From Anoplolepis gracilipes (taxonomy: Eukaryota; Arthropoda; Insecta; Hymenoptera; Formicidae), in contig NC_132986.1 in assembly GCF_047496725.1 (NCBI RefSeq), forward strand, positions 4,930,501-4,994,500: a stretch of 64,000 nucleotides of DNA, read 5' to 3'. The translations under genes and the position numbers were made by a program. Numbering within the stretch: the stretch's first letter is position 1; every line of letters begins with the position of its first letter. Positions 1 to 11,735 of this stretch are shown here, piece after piece. Under the pieces are notes generated by a model. That model was not told the origin of the DNA and did not search any database. It was given only the letters and a program-made list of their open reading frames with translations.

Positions 1-443
1 GTAACTGTAAGGAATAGCGACGCGACCTTGTTTACGTACTTGACGATATGTCAGTGTGACGTACACGCTCCACTACACAGAAAAGACATTGAGAAGGGAG
101 CAAGAGGACAAGAACCGACGCGTAGGAAGACGAAAAAGTTATTATTGTCCAATCAACTTTCGTACGCTAAGGAGGGTATATTATATACGTTCCATCGATA
201 AAGTTCTTTGAGAGAGATTTTATCTAGTCCACTGGTAAAATTAGTTTTTCTCTACATGTATTTAATAATTAAATGCTCGCGTTTTAGTACCGCACGATCC
301 GTCCTATATATTTTCCGTCCTGCTGTTTTATTACTGTTTTATTACTGTGTTTTATGATTCTAAAATTTAAAAAAAATAATTTTATTCTATAGCTCGCACG
401 CAAGTAGCTCGCGATATTATACGAGTCAACTTAATGGCTGAAA
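1..443. other. AT-rich non-coding DNA
   Basis: No open frame of note and no recognisable RNA gene. The first 180 bases are mixed composition with several CG dinucleotides. The remainder is AT-rich. Nothing specific can be assigned. Confidence 0.6.
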
Positions 444-634
444 GTTTACACACTATACGTAATACCATCATCATGTCAACGTAACATCAAAAATTCTTAT
501 GTATATAAAGTTTTAAATGGAGCAATATACACCGACTGTCATATAATCGGATCGCTGTTGACATTTAAAACCCATATAAGAATATTTGATGCTACATTAT
601 AAAGAATATGTGATGTTACATATAGTGTAAAACA
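444..634. mobile_element. Hairpin MITE-like element
   Basis: The two halves are imperfect inverted copies. The left arm (about 444-519) reads CACTATACGTAA ... CATCAAAAATTCTTAT ... GTTTTAAATG. The reverse complement of the right arm (about 557-634) reads CACTATATGTAA ... CATCAAATATTCTTAT ... GTTTTAAATG. About 40 bp of loop separates them. There is no coding capacity. The fold-back shape and size fit a decayed non-autonomous DNA transposon. I found no clear target-site duplication, so the superfamily is unassigned. Confidence 0.6.
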
Positions 635-2427
635 CGTTTTATAAGATGCGATGTATCGTTTCAATAAGCGAAGAAGACACGAATTCCGAATTTTGTTAAA
701 TATAACGCGCTGTTGTTAATACGCAGTCATTGTCTTTCGTGCAAGAAGATAGTAGTGTTTTTATGTATATCATCATTCTTAAAATACAATCACAATTAAT
801 ATTATGTGTTTTCTAAAAACAATCATATCCTTTAATTCTACTTTTTTGTTGATTATTTATATAAGAGTTTATATCAAAAGAAAATTGGATTTTCTTATTA
901 TATTTTATGAAAAATTATATATCTATAAAAGAGAGGTTTTTTTTCGAAATTACGTATTAAATATCTATTTAAAAAACGAATGTAAAATTTAATAGAGCGC
1001 GTGATTATTTTTTGACAAATTGATTACTTTGTTTGGACTTTTTTAATACATAATTTAGATATGTTTATATCTATTTTTATAGATCAATGTTGTGTACAAC
1101 ACTATCATTGGACGGCGTACGTCCTGTTGTGGTGAGTGATAAATTATTTTTTATTATTATTCAAAAATATATTATATCAGAATGTAACTGCAAAATATGA
1201 TACCGCTAGTTCTCAAGAAAGTAGCAAAATTCTATTCATTTTAATCAATTAACACTTAAAAACAGAGCAATTCGAATTTGTTGAAAGTAGATAAATCGAA
1301 TAGGTTACTTAAGAATTAAGAAATAAGAGAGAAAGAGAGAAAGAGAAAAACAGATCGAAAAATATTTGTTTCATAACATAACGAATAATGTAACGGTTAT
1401 TATGAGAGAGAGAAAAATTTTATATCCCTATCTTTTTACATTACGACGAGCGAGAAAATCGATTATGCGCCATCGCGCGAACCCGAGGTATTATCGCAAA
1501 TGGAAATTTTTTGCAACGTGGTGAAAACCTCTCTCAGGCCGCGCGATCTCGTAAACTTCTGACCCGCGATCATTTCCATTCTCGCGTTAGAACGCGCATT
1601 TCGATTCGAGTTCGAATGAGAGTCGTTAATCCTTCGATAAATAAAAATTCGTATTGATTAGACGAATCGCGGTGAAAGTAAAGCGACATTCGTTAAAAGC
1701 TTTAAATAGGTTTAAAGATCTAAATATACAGATTTCCGATTTCGACACTTCGATATTTCGTTCATCAAATCGATTTCCTTTACAATATAAAAGCGGCACT
1801 ACGTAACGCGTTGTATTTTTCGCTTTGTATTCGTCTCTATTTTTCCTCGTAGACTCTTTGATCTTCGCAGACTATGTCACGCGATTCGTGTCGAATTTAT
1901 AATCACTGTGATTCTTTTGTCACGCGATATTACAAAGACTATACTGTCAAACAGATGGAACGCGTCATCGGAGTACTAACAATAAGTATTTGTCAATTAA
2001 CGTTTTACAACTTCTGCACGTTTACCTCGATATCTGATAGGCTTTAAATTTCTTTTCCGGGGCTATAAATTTTATATATTGTACTAAACACAGAAAAAAA
2101 TCATGAACCGTTGAGTCAATTGTAGTAATTTAAACATTTTCGTAAAAAATCATTATAAATATCAAAATTATATCCAGAACGTTGCGTTATATCCAAACTT
2201 ACTGCAATAATTTATGGCATTAAAGTTCCAGCGCACAGTCTCGATACAATCAATCCTGATCGAATTTCGTAGCGCGATTCCCTATTGCGCGATAAGGTGA
2301 TCTTCGTTGCCGCGACTGATAGAAATTCACACCGATGAACGCGACACGATACGGTGCCGCATCTTTGGCGAGAGCTGGCTGCACGATCCCAAGGGATGAT
2401 GCGGTGCGTGGCAATTTGCAGATTTGT
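635..2427. other. AT-rich non-coding DNA
   Basis: Mostly AT-rich. There is a purine tract at 1322-1350 (GAGAGAAAGAGAG type) and a moderately CpG-rich patch at about 1440-1650. The only start-to-stop frame (804-992, 62 codons) is almost all Ile/Tyr/Phe/Lys/Leu, as expected by chance in AT-rich DNA. A short perfect inverted repeat (GTTGTGTACAACAC) lies near 1091. No gene is supported. Confidence 0.6.
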
Positions 2428-2446
2428 CCTTCTCTCTCACTCTCAC

Positions 2447-2514
<68 letters not shown>
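2428..2514. repeat. (TC)n microsatellite
   Basis: Interrupted, then pure, TC dinucleotide repeat; the uninterrupted part from about 2455 runs for some 30 units. It creates artefactual Ser-Leu frames on the plus strand and Arg-Glu frames on the minus strand. Confidence 0.97.
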
Positions 2515-2517
<3 letters not shown>

Positions 2518-2829
2518 CCTTATCTCTCACTAACCGCCGAGTTCTTGCGCTTTCTCCTCTACTTTCTACCACAAATCTTACAAATGGCGAAGGAACATGC
2601 GGAAAAATAGAAATGCAAAACATCGAAAAGAGAAGATAACAAATATAGAGAAAGGCAAAATAAATAAAAATTTGTTTGCGGAACGTGAGAGATATTACAG
2701 ATATTAATAAATAATGAATAAAATTAATTAATCTTTTAAAATAGTTCTATGACAAAGATAGTTAAATAATAAGGCAACAGATTTAAATATAACGGATTCA
2801 AATATGTTAGCAGATTGATAGTAGGTATA

Positions 2830-2915
2830 TTATTAACTCGAAAATACGTAATAGATCTTATTGACTCGAAAATACGTGATTTGGTCTTATTGACTCAAAA
2901 ATACGTGGACGAATA
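2830..2915. repeat. Minisatellite, three copies of a 28-29-bp unit
   Basis: TTATTRACTCRAAAATACGT recurs starting at 2830, 2858 and 2887, each followed by a diverged 8-9-bp tail. Period is 28-29 bp. The copies differ at a few positions only. Confidence 0.85.
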
Positions 2916-3720
2916 TCTAAATTCGTATGCGTCATGTTATCTAAATGATTTTAATAGCATTTGTCAGTTTTAGTGCAAAATATAGATCTGCATAAATAGA
3001 ATTAGGAATAATTTCTGAAAAAAGGAGAATAATAATCGTTACGCAAAATTTCGTCATACTTTTTCCCGCATACATTTTCCCATGTATCTTCTGTGTTGCT
3101 TGTATTTATTGATACTTTTAACACTAACAAATTGCCAATCAGAATGCATAAAATCTGTGAATAATACAAATGAATAATGCAAGTAAATACTATAAATGCT
3201 ATTGCTTTTATCGTCCATTTAGTTTCCATTCGGAAAACGATTATTCGTGAGATTTTTTTTTTTTTTTTAGAAAAGCACAAGAAGAATAAATGATTCAAGT
3301 AATATTTTCAATATCGAGAGAAATATATTGATATATTCTATAATTTTATAACAAAATGAGATTAAAGAAAGGTAGGTATTTACCACGGAGAATTCTTATC
3401 ATACCCATACGTGACGTAAACGAAAGTATGTATACACATGTGTGAGTGTGTAAATGAATATTATTATTATTATAAAAACCGCACAATGTGATAGTGACGG
3501 ACCTCCTAGTATTTCGTTTAAAAATAACCTATATAGCTTCGTGCCAAAGATCAGTACAGGAATCAATAGAGGAGAGATTGATAGAGAAAAGGCATTGACA
3601 TTACCGCGAGACGAAAGAAAGGCGGAAAACGAGGGAAACCGGAAAAGCGACAGAAGAATAAGGGAAGGAGGCAAGACGTGAGAGGAAAGGTAAGAGCACA
3701 TAGCTCGACGTTGCTACATT
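2916..3720. other. AT-rich non-coding DNA
   Basis: AT-rich with a T homopolymer of about 16 at 3253-3268 and a purine-rich stretch at 3565-3690. Open frames here (3002-3298 minus, 3399-3701 minus, 3454-3681 plus) overlap each other on opposite strands and resemble no family I know. No gene is called. Confidence 0.6.
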
Positions 3721-4142
3721 ATGTCAGGCATTTCCCAGAAGATAGTCTCGGGAGCGAGAACCGCGAAGATGTCGGTAAGAGATGGGTAGGGCGGTAGTGC
3801 GGGGGTGCGCGCGAGGGAGGCCAAATAAATACCTGACTAAATCGTCCGGAAAACTCATTCCATCCTTCGGGCGTTTCTTACGGGGCGCACCTTCAACCGC
3901 AGCGCCGTCGACGCGCTCGAGCGGATCCGTACTGTTCCATTCCGCGATTTTCCTCGTGCGATTTCGCGAGCGGATCGGTAGGAATCACGACCCGGCGAAA
4001 ACGGTGACGAGCACCGAAAATGTCGGAATGTTATCCGGGATTCTCTTAGCATTCATCCGTCCCGCGGAATTAACGCTTCGCGGCAGATTTCATACGTGTG
4101 TTACATCTTATTTGAGCGGAGACGCGCGATTCGCCAACAGAT
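3721..4142. other. CpG-rich block, function unknown
   Basis: Sharply more GC- and CpG-rich than its flanks (for example GCGCGCGAGGG, GTCGACGCGCTCGAGCGG). A 120-codon plus-strand frame (3782-4144) and a 65-codon minus-strand frame overlap it. Being open on both strands is the usual effect of GC-rich DNA with few TA-containing stop codons. It could be a regulatory element or an unrecognised exon. Confidence 0.5.
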
Positions 4143-4740
4143 AAAATGATTAGTTATCCGGAAAAGAAAAAAACAAGATTATATACATATATCTGGAATA
4201 TTTTTTTAACGATTATGGAATCTCTTTTCCTTGATACGACCATTAAAAGAGAAATGTTCCTTCTTTAAAAGAGAGAAAAATATTTTCTCCCTCATTTTTT
4301 TTTGTTTCTTTTTAATGTCAAGGTATTACTTAGAAATATTTTCCTTAACCATCAATCTTTTGCTGCGACCATTAAAGGAAATATATATCAGGTTTAGAAG
4401 AAAAATGTTTTCCTACTTTTTTATATGTTGCCTGAAACCACTATTATAGGTAAAATATGATGTAATATCAATTAATATACGATCGATAACACAACAGTAC
4501 ATGATAAACCATTATTATTAGTTAAATAAAATCATGATGTGCAGAAACAAAATTTTAAAAACATTGTATCTGCGAAATATGTAATCATTAAAAATTTTTT
4601 TTTTACTATGTGTTGTGTAATTGCACTTTGATATAATTATAAAATATATTTTAAGTTGAGTTTTCGCGATATATACGTACGCGTAATATAATATAATGTT
4701 AGATTATAGATACTGATTTCGTTGGATTACATTTATAAGA
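4143..4740. repeat. AT-rich DNA with an imperfect ~130-bp duplication
   Basis: ACGACCATTAAAAGAGAAAT near 4236 and GCGACCATTAAAGGAAAT near 4366 sit in similar contexts: a preceding TTTTCCTTxA and a following AGAAAAATxTTTTC. This suggests an old tandem duplication of about 130 bp. The rest is featureless AT-rich DNA. Confidence 0.4.
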
Positions 4741-5240
4741 ACGTCAAAATTATTCGTATAAATTTTCAACACGACGCCGCCGGCTCGACTCAATCGTATC
4801 CGGTAATAGAAATTCAGCGCCACGACGCTGTTACGCCGGCTGTAATCGATTTCAGGAAAGCAATTTGGGTTAAGTCGCGCCGTCGAAACAGATGCGACAA
4901 AGTGTCGCGCCCGCAAATGGTACGTCAAGTCGGAAAGGGGCGACGATAATTATTAAGCAAAGCGGATCGATTAATCTCATCAAATCGCCCCGAAAATTCA
5001 TTTCACTCTTGTGTTATTTCGCGCGTCTATTTTGTTGTCTAATCCTCTTCACAGTAATTATACCGGCGTGACTCCGGGCCCGGATCTCATCACGTAAAAG
5101 GGTTATCGGGGCTACAACCGATAGTAGCCGCGAACATAATGAGGCGGTGAGAAGTAGCCTGATCGGCATGTACGTCGATAATCTATCGGTGCCTGCCATA
5201 TATCGCGATAACAAGATCTCGCATGCTTTCAACAGTTAAA
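4741..5240. other. CpG-rich block, function unknown
   Basis: CG dinucleotides are frequent (GACGCCGCCGGCTCGAC, CGCGCCGTCGAAAC). Overlapping short frames occur on both strands (72-75 codons). None looks like a known domain. Confidence 0.45.
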
Positions 5241-6339
5241 AAAAAATTTAATACCAAAACATGTGATATGTTATATGCGAAACATAAAAGGATGCATTAT
5301 AAAGGCTAAATAAATGTTCTTATTTATAAATTCTGATATTTCCTCTACATTTTTTTTGTTATTAATTTTATAATTACGCTTAGTTTAGGATTAAAATATA
5401 AAGAGAGCAATGACTTGAACACATAACGTATTAATATTAAATGACGCGAAATGCAATTTGAAATTAATACTACGCATGCGCGAGATTATATATCACTCGA
5501 AAAATAGTTCATCTAAATGCTCGCTTCATCACTCTTTCTGTTTTGTTTTTCACGTGTGCTCTAGTTTTTCAGCTGCGATTGAGCTGAAAAACTATGCGGA
5601 TTATTATACTCGCTGTGCATCGTCGGGCATGATAAGATCCACAGACTTTGGCGTGTACCCTCGAAATAACGCGAGTTATCCAATCTTCCGGAAGCGACTC
5701 TTTCGAATTGCTCGTGGAAAATATATATAGCGTTCGTATATGGGAAATAACCGTACGACGTATCGAATTTTATTCGCTGGCAGTTTAGAGGACGTTGCGA
5801 GCTAAATCGGAAGACGCGGCGTTCTCGTTTAGATCAATCTCGTGATGTACGATCTACAGAACATTCCGTAGGTATACGTAAGCAGAGCAGGGTATCTTTC
5901 CAATAATTTCACAATCGATACTTCCGCTCTCCGATCAACTATTGTTAATATTGAATATTCTAAACTATCGATTATAGACAAAGTAAAGTTGTTAATTTAA
6001 TTGAAAATTATTTAATAACAAAACAATTTAATAATCTATAACTGTAATTTATAAATATATATATAAAGAAAAAATAATTTATAAATCACATTTGATGTTA
6101 ATTTCGACGTATGTAAAACGAAATTTGACCTTTTTTTTTTTTGATATGACACTAAAAGCTTTATTCAGCTCTTTATTTAATATTAAAAAATGAATAAGTT
6201 GAAAAAGATTGGACCATGAAAAAAAAAATCATGCGTTAAAAAAGACATCATTTATAATTTCGTCAAGCGTAATTCATGGATAAAACTAATCGCATGATGT
6301 ATCTACATGTCATCCTGAATTTCAATACGGGGCATTCAT
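5241..6339. other. Non-coding DNA, AT-rich with a mixed patch
   Basis: AT-rich except for a moderately CpG-containing patch at about 5440-5860. A 90-codon frame at 5458-5730 (+) has unremarkable composition and no recognised motif. T and A homopolymer runs lie at about 6131-6142 and 6220-6229. Confidence 0.55.
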
Positions 6340-6930
6340 TCTAAGATCGACGCATGATTTATCGCGTCGTCGCAAGAAACTGTCTCACAAATCTGTGAAC
6401 GAACGAATGCAGGGTTGGCCTTTATAAGCTCCGTTCCTTTCAGTTGGCTCACGCGGCGTCAAGTTTTTTTTCACGCATAATATATACGCTTCTTCGTTTG
6501 ACGAAGAGGGGCGTGAAACTCGGCGGGCGTAAATCGAGGCTACCGAGAGGGACGGGACAAAACGGAGCGAGGCTTTTCGCAGAAAGCGGATTTGTGTGGG
6601 GAAGAGTGCGACCCTCGTTCCTTCGTACGCCGCAGGAGGACGTCGAGGACGTCGTAATAGAAACCCCTGACAGAGGTCAATCTCCTAACGGTCGATCCCA
6701 GTGAAACCAATCCACCTACCATCCATCGATCACCGTCCCCAATCCGGCGCGCAAGACGCGATCTATACCTATTCCATTTGGCGAATAACCCGCTCGTGCC
6801 GTTCGGCACGAAGTCATCCACCTCGCCTTTCTGCGCTTTTGCATACCGGCTCCATTCCGCTCGATCTTATTTCTCCAAGTCTCGTCGTCTTGTTATACGT
6901 CAGTTCGTCGCATTGATCATTATTTGAGAT
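6340..6930. other. CpG-rich block with a short perfect hairpin
   Basis: GC/CpG-rich relative to its flanks. An 8-bp perfect stem (TCGTGCCG/CGGCACGA) with a two-base loop lies at 6794-6811. TATAAG at 6423-6428 and TCAGTT at 6440-6445 are only about 19 bp apart, too close for a canonical TATA-Inr promoter. Frames on both strands (86 and 93 codons) overlap and are not convincing. Confidence 0.5.
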
Positions 6931-7997
6931 TTCGTCCGGAATTTCGCTTGCCTGTACGGCACGTACAAACGCCTTTCATTCATATACACGTTACAAATGT
7001 TGCAAATTGTTGTAAATTTTGCAAGATGTATATGTGTAAAAATATACCGAAAATATAAATGTATAAATGTACATACAAATAAATAAAAATATTTTTCTAA
7101 ATTTAGAGAAAGACTAGATCTATTCGGAAATATTTCTGCAAAATTATGTTTTAAACATGACGAACAATTTCTCTGTCGTTTACTAAATATTGTACTATCT
7201 CTTATTAATAGATATTTATTCATTGATATTGCAATATAATATGTATATGCAAATCTCTCATTAACATTTATTATATCTTATTAATAATTAATGAGACACT
7301 TCATTTTCGAGACATGTATCATATATAAATATGAATATCATAAGTTTATAATATATTGATATATAATCTTTGCTTTTGATTCAATAATATAGTTTTACAA
7401 ACGAATGTTCACTCATTCGTAATAATTAAATTGATCATTATGCGATCAATGGCGTGTCCAAGTGTGCACGCAAAAGTCAGGAAAGTCGCGATAGCATGGG
7501 AAAATGACGGTATTTAAGATGCGCGCCAAGGGGAAAATCGGAGTTTGTAAACTGTCAAAATAATGCCGGAACTGTGATCGTTACGCTTGCCGGTGATTAT
7601 GTCTTTGAATAGATTGCGGAAATGAACGGAGATTATACTGCAACCTGGGCAGACTGCTAACGATAACTGGTACTCGACGGCTGATTGTGAGATGAATTGT
7701 ATTTACGTTGTAAATTATATTTTCCGCCTACTATTCAGATATTTAATCATTGTTTAATCGAATCTCTTTTTAATTTAATTCTTTATTATGTACAATTCAT
7801 TTTTTAGCTCATGTGATTTAGACGGAATATTAGAATAATAATTAATTTTACACATGCTTTTATAATGTAAAACAAAATAATCAGCATAACAAGAAAAATC
7901 TTCGATAAATTCACATGTATGAAATTACATTAAAGCTCTTTGTCGTAAGATCGTGTAATTTTCGGTAACCGTGTCTAATCCGTTTCATTCTCACTGC
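6931..7997. other. AT-rich non-coding DNA
   Basis: Largely AT-rich, with a slightly more balanced stretch at 7440-7700. I see no RNA gene, transposon terminus or plausible exon. Confidence 0.55.
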
Positions 7998-8205
7998 TAT
8001 TAATTACACGCTCCGGCGAAATAAGTGTGATTATTAATGTGTAACTTTGAGGTGTTTGGCCTTCCGCGTAAAACGACGTATTAATCATCGTGATTAATGT
8101 ACGCTTCGATCTTTAACCCTTCGTACTCTCGCGTGTCGCCTCTACACGACGACATAGATGTGCGATTACGGTTTTGCATAAATTAGAAAGCGCCATTAAT
8201 CACAC
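7998..8205. promoter_or_regulatory. Candidate homeodomain-site cluster
   Basis: Several TAAT-core motifs lie within about 200 bp: TTAATTAC near 8000, GTGATTATTAAT near 8027, the inverted pair ATTAATCA-TCG-TGATTAAT at 8080-8098, and CATTAATCACAC near 8194. Four of the sites share the extended form TTAATCAC or its complement. Homeodomain proteins bind TAAT cores, so a regulatory role is possible. The AT-rich background raises the chance rate, so this stays an inference. Confidence 0.25.
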
Positions 8206-9394
8206 GGTCAAGTATCACAATGAATCGCTCTGCTTGTTGCACACTTCTTGTCAGGAAATTTATTTCATCATGAAAATCGTTCACGTATTCTTTTAATGCG
8301 CAGTAAGAATCTAATCTCTTATAGTAAGAATGTTGCAAAATGCTCGATTACGAAAGCTATATGAATCAAGTTTTTAAAGTGTAAATGGCTAACAAAAGCT
8401 TATTTCGCAATCAATCCCGAGGGGACTTTGTTTCAACAAAGTTTCAATCCCACGCTTAATTGCCAAGTTGAAAATTAAAAAGTTGTCCCCAACTAGGGAC
8501 GTCGATCGGATTTTCCATAAAGAGAAATCCACCTTGAATTCGGTGAGAAATCCTCGGGACGCGGGAGACAGAACGAAGGAAAGGGGATGGAACTTGCGGC
8601 ATACTCTGTATATTTTAACGCCACCATGGTGACCGATTGGGTAATCCGGAAACCTCCGAAACAGCGGCGGAAATAGGCGGGAATACGTATGGCTGTGGTG
8701 CACCCCAGGGAAATATCAAATTCACAGTATCGAATGTTTCAACGTCTCTGCTTGTGTCCCTTTCTACTCTAACTTCGTAAGATATTCGACCCTGACCAAA
8801 AAAAGCACCTTTCTTTCTCGCTGTCTTTCTCTCTTTATCTATACTCTTTTGTGTGACCGCTTCCGCGCATCTTATCTGCAATATTTTATTTTGCATAGAA
8901 AATGATCTCGAGGCAATCCCGCGACCCGCGTGTCCCGTCAACCGTGTGCCACGTGTCTTCTCTCTTTCTGCTTACACTCCCACGTATGTATAGGGTTCCA
9001 CCTACGTGCAACGAGTCTTTTCGATACATCTCTCTCGTCCTCGTCTTCCGCGTTCGTTGCGAGGTCCTGGCAGACTGCCACAGGCGAAGACGACCTGTCT
9101 CTCTATTTTCCCAGTCGCTCTTCTTCCAGTAATAAAGGTATCTCCTTTTTCCTTCTCTTTTCTCTCTCCCTTCTTCCTTCTCCGTCTTTTCCTTTCCCTT
9201 TTTCCATTGCCTCTCACTGCTGTCTCCATCCATCTGGCGTGCAGCCTCTTGTTCTTTCTGCTTCTTTCCCTCACCGTATTCCTCCTCAACGACAGTCCAT
9301 TTACGGCCGTTAGCGACGACGTTGCCGGTGCACGTCGTTTTCCACCAGAGAGCCGAGATTCTCTAGATTTCACTCTCTCCTCCTCTCCTTTTTG

Positions 9395-9395
<1 letters not shown>
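8206..9395. other. Mixed to pyrimidine-rich block, function unknown
   Basis: From about 8390 the sequence becomes more GC-rich. From about 8800 to 9395 the plus strand is strongly pyrimidine-rich (CTTTCTCGCTGTCTTTCTCT style). The long open frames on both strands (up to 145 codons, 9002-9439 minus, starting in an Arg/Glu run) follow from this skew and are not called as genes. Confidence 0.5.

Positions 9396-9428
<33 letters not shown>
9396..9428. repeat. (CT)n microsatellite
   Basis: About 16 CT units at the downstream edge of a pyrimidine-rich block. Confidence 0.95.
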
Positions 9429-9432
<4 letters not shown>

Positions 9433-10807
9433 CTATCATTGGCTTTTCCTTCCACCGTTATCGACTCCGATAGGTATTGCCGTCGTAGGTCGAGTCACGC
9501 GTTTCATTTTATAAATGCGTGTGATTTCTCTGTGGCTGTCTCTATTTTGTGGCGTGGCATGGAATATCATCGCACTTTATAATTTCATTAAGCAGTACTT
9601 CGAGTAATGAACCTATCAAAAACCATGATGATTCGTGTAAGTTCTGAAGTAATGTTCCGTACTTTCTACTATTTGAATTTTTAAGACATATTTTAAATAT
9701 TGCTTGTCTGACATTAAAATTGACTTTAAGATTAACGAGAAATAAAAATCAAGCAATTACATTAAGTATCAATGCTATTAAAAAAGTAATATTTGTAAGC
9801 TTGAAATATCGGTACGAAAATGTTAATTAAAAATAGCACAATACTTAGAAAACTATTGATTTGATCGCAATAACATTATTATTAAAGAATTGTTTATCCG
9901 AAATATTATCTAATGAAGAAAAGATAAGAAATTATCGTATTTTTCACATGAAATTGTAATGGCTCATATATGTCTTATTTTCTGGATAACTCTTCACTTC
10001 CGATATAGGAGATTTACTGCGGTAAGGACCGACGGCCAAGATGGAGAATCAATGCTCGAGAAGCAGAGAGGTGGAGTCGATACTGGGTCACTCGGAGACC
10101 GCTTCGAGGATCCTCTTTGCATTGTTGCTTCAACTCCATACCCACCAAGGACCTCGTCCTGACAGGACATTCGCGCGCTTAACCCAAATAGCGCAGATAG
10201 CATAGTCGACAATAATAAGCACATCATAGACGAATTTGAATTCGATTAGAAACGGTTGAATTAATAGATTGTCGACAGCGGATAAATATCTTACAATTGA
10301 GGAAAAAATAATTACAGAGAGTTGAATGAAGAAAAATGGCTCATAAAGTAAAGACATTAAGTGATAATTGCGAGTTTTATTATCTGCAAATATAAAATAA
10401 AATCGTTAATATTATAGATAGTAATTTCCAGTTAATCTAGTTTAAATAAACGATTAACACATTAATCTTTATGCGTGCTCGATTAGCGTTACTGATATTT
10501 ATGCTATCTCATAATTAAATGTAATAGGAGTGTGAGCGTAATTGCAGTGGTACGAAAATCAGGTTAATTAATTTTATTAATGTCATCCATGCTATCGGAA
10601 AATAATCTGATGAACGCTTTTAACAAATTTTAATATTGGCTTTTCAAATTTTCTCGAGAAATGTAGTGTAAATATTTAACTTGGTATAATCCTGGCCCAA
10701 CATTTTATTGAATCTTTCATTTGTCACAAGAGTTTATTCTGGTATCTATGTGTATGTACAGAAGAATATCAGTAAAATCATTTCTTATATTATATTTTGA
10801 CATACGT
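9429..10807. other. AT-rich non-coding DNA with a short GC-richer island
   Basis: AT-rich apart from 9990-10170. That island contains a short frame beginning ATGGAGAATCAATGC near 10040 and a GTAAGG donor-like string at 10022. The two are not arranged as an exon-donor pair and no family is recognised. Overlapping minus-strand frames are also open. No gene is called. Confidence 0.5.
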
Positions 10808-10828
10808 TCTCTCTCTCTCTCTCTTCTC
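10808..10828. repeat. Short (CT)n microsatellite
   Basis: About eight CT units followed by TTCTCTG. Confidence 0.85.
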
Positions 10829-10935
10829 TGTCTGACTTTGAAGATTTAAAAAACTATTATTTTAAATAAAATATATTTGTCGTTCTTTTGTTACATAAAT
10901 TTCATTAAAGTGATAAATAAATATTAAAAATTGTC

Positions 10936-10959
10936 TATATATATATATATATATATATA
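10936..10959. repeat. (TA)n microsatellite
   Basis: Twelve TA units in AT-rich surroundings. Confidence 0.9.
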
Positions 10960-11104
10960 AAGTATGTAATATATAAACTTATATAATATTCATTTTTTAA
11001 GTATTATTAATAAATTATTTTAAACTAAGAATGTAGAAAATATTAAGTCAGTCTCATATTTCAAGCTTTTATTTTACGTTAACGGTAGTTATTATTTTAC
11101 AATA
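10960..11104. other. AT-rich non-coding DNA
   Basis: AT-rich spacer between the TA repeat and the next CpG-rich block. Nothing specific is seen. Confidence 0.5.
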
Positions 11105-11735
11105 ATTAGCGCGATTATAAATCTTGCGCGCCATTTGGCGTATAGGATATTCCCATGCGGATCGTGGAACGAATTAAAGTGATATAAAAAGAGAATCGGT
11201 GCGAAATCGGAATATCCATCGAGGATCCTCGTTTGCCGAGCCGAATTTCGTTCGTCCGACATCCGGAAATGTAATTCCGACTTTCTCTTTCTCTCTCTCT
11301 CTCTCTCTCTCGTTCTCCTTCTCTCTTGCGCGTTTTATAATAAAATTCATGGCCTCGTCCGGAAATCGCACTCTGTACGTTCCCGATCGGCAGCGCGGTA
11401 GCAAGCACGTTTCTTGCTCGCGCACGGGGCGGCTGCAAGAGAAAAGTTGCCCCCTTCCGTCCTATGGGTCCCATTCACGCACACCAGATCGCTCGTGCAG
11501 AGAGCCCGGGAACTCGTTATTCCGATCACGAGGGGATTTCGCTCGCGCCCGGTACAAGAGAATCTTTTACGACTCGTGCTCGTGTCGCCAATATCGACGA
11601 GGCTTCGTAGTTTGCCTATATAATACGGCCAAGCGCTTTCCTCCGAGAGAAGAAACGGCGTCGAAGGAATTAGACGGCATATTCTCGCTACGATATACAT
11701 ATAAATCGATTTATAAAGCGATAAAATCAACGTTA
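11105..11735. other. CpG-rich block containing a (CT)n tract
   Basis: A GC/CpG-rich island with a CT microsatellite at 11281-11311. A 179-codon plus-strand frame (11199-11738), a 127-codon minus-strand frame and a 119-codon minus-strand frame all overlap. This mutual openness argues against any one of them. The plus-strand frame passes straight through the microsatellite as a Ser-Leu/Phe run. It may be a regulatory island. Confidence 0.5.

Noticed and set aside
6423..6445. TATA box plus initiator
   Set aside because: TATAAG and TCAGTT are about 19 bp apart instead of the usual 30 or so, and no transcript-like frame follows.
9002..9439. 145-codon Arg/Glu/Lys-rich minus-strand frame resembling an RS/RE-type protein
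   Set aside because: The charged run is just the complement of the CT microsatellite and pyrimidine-rich DNA.
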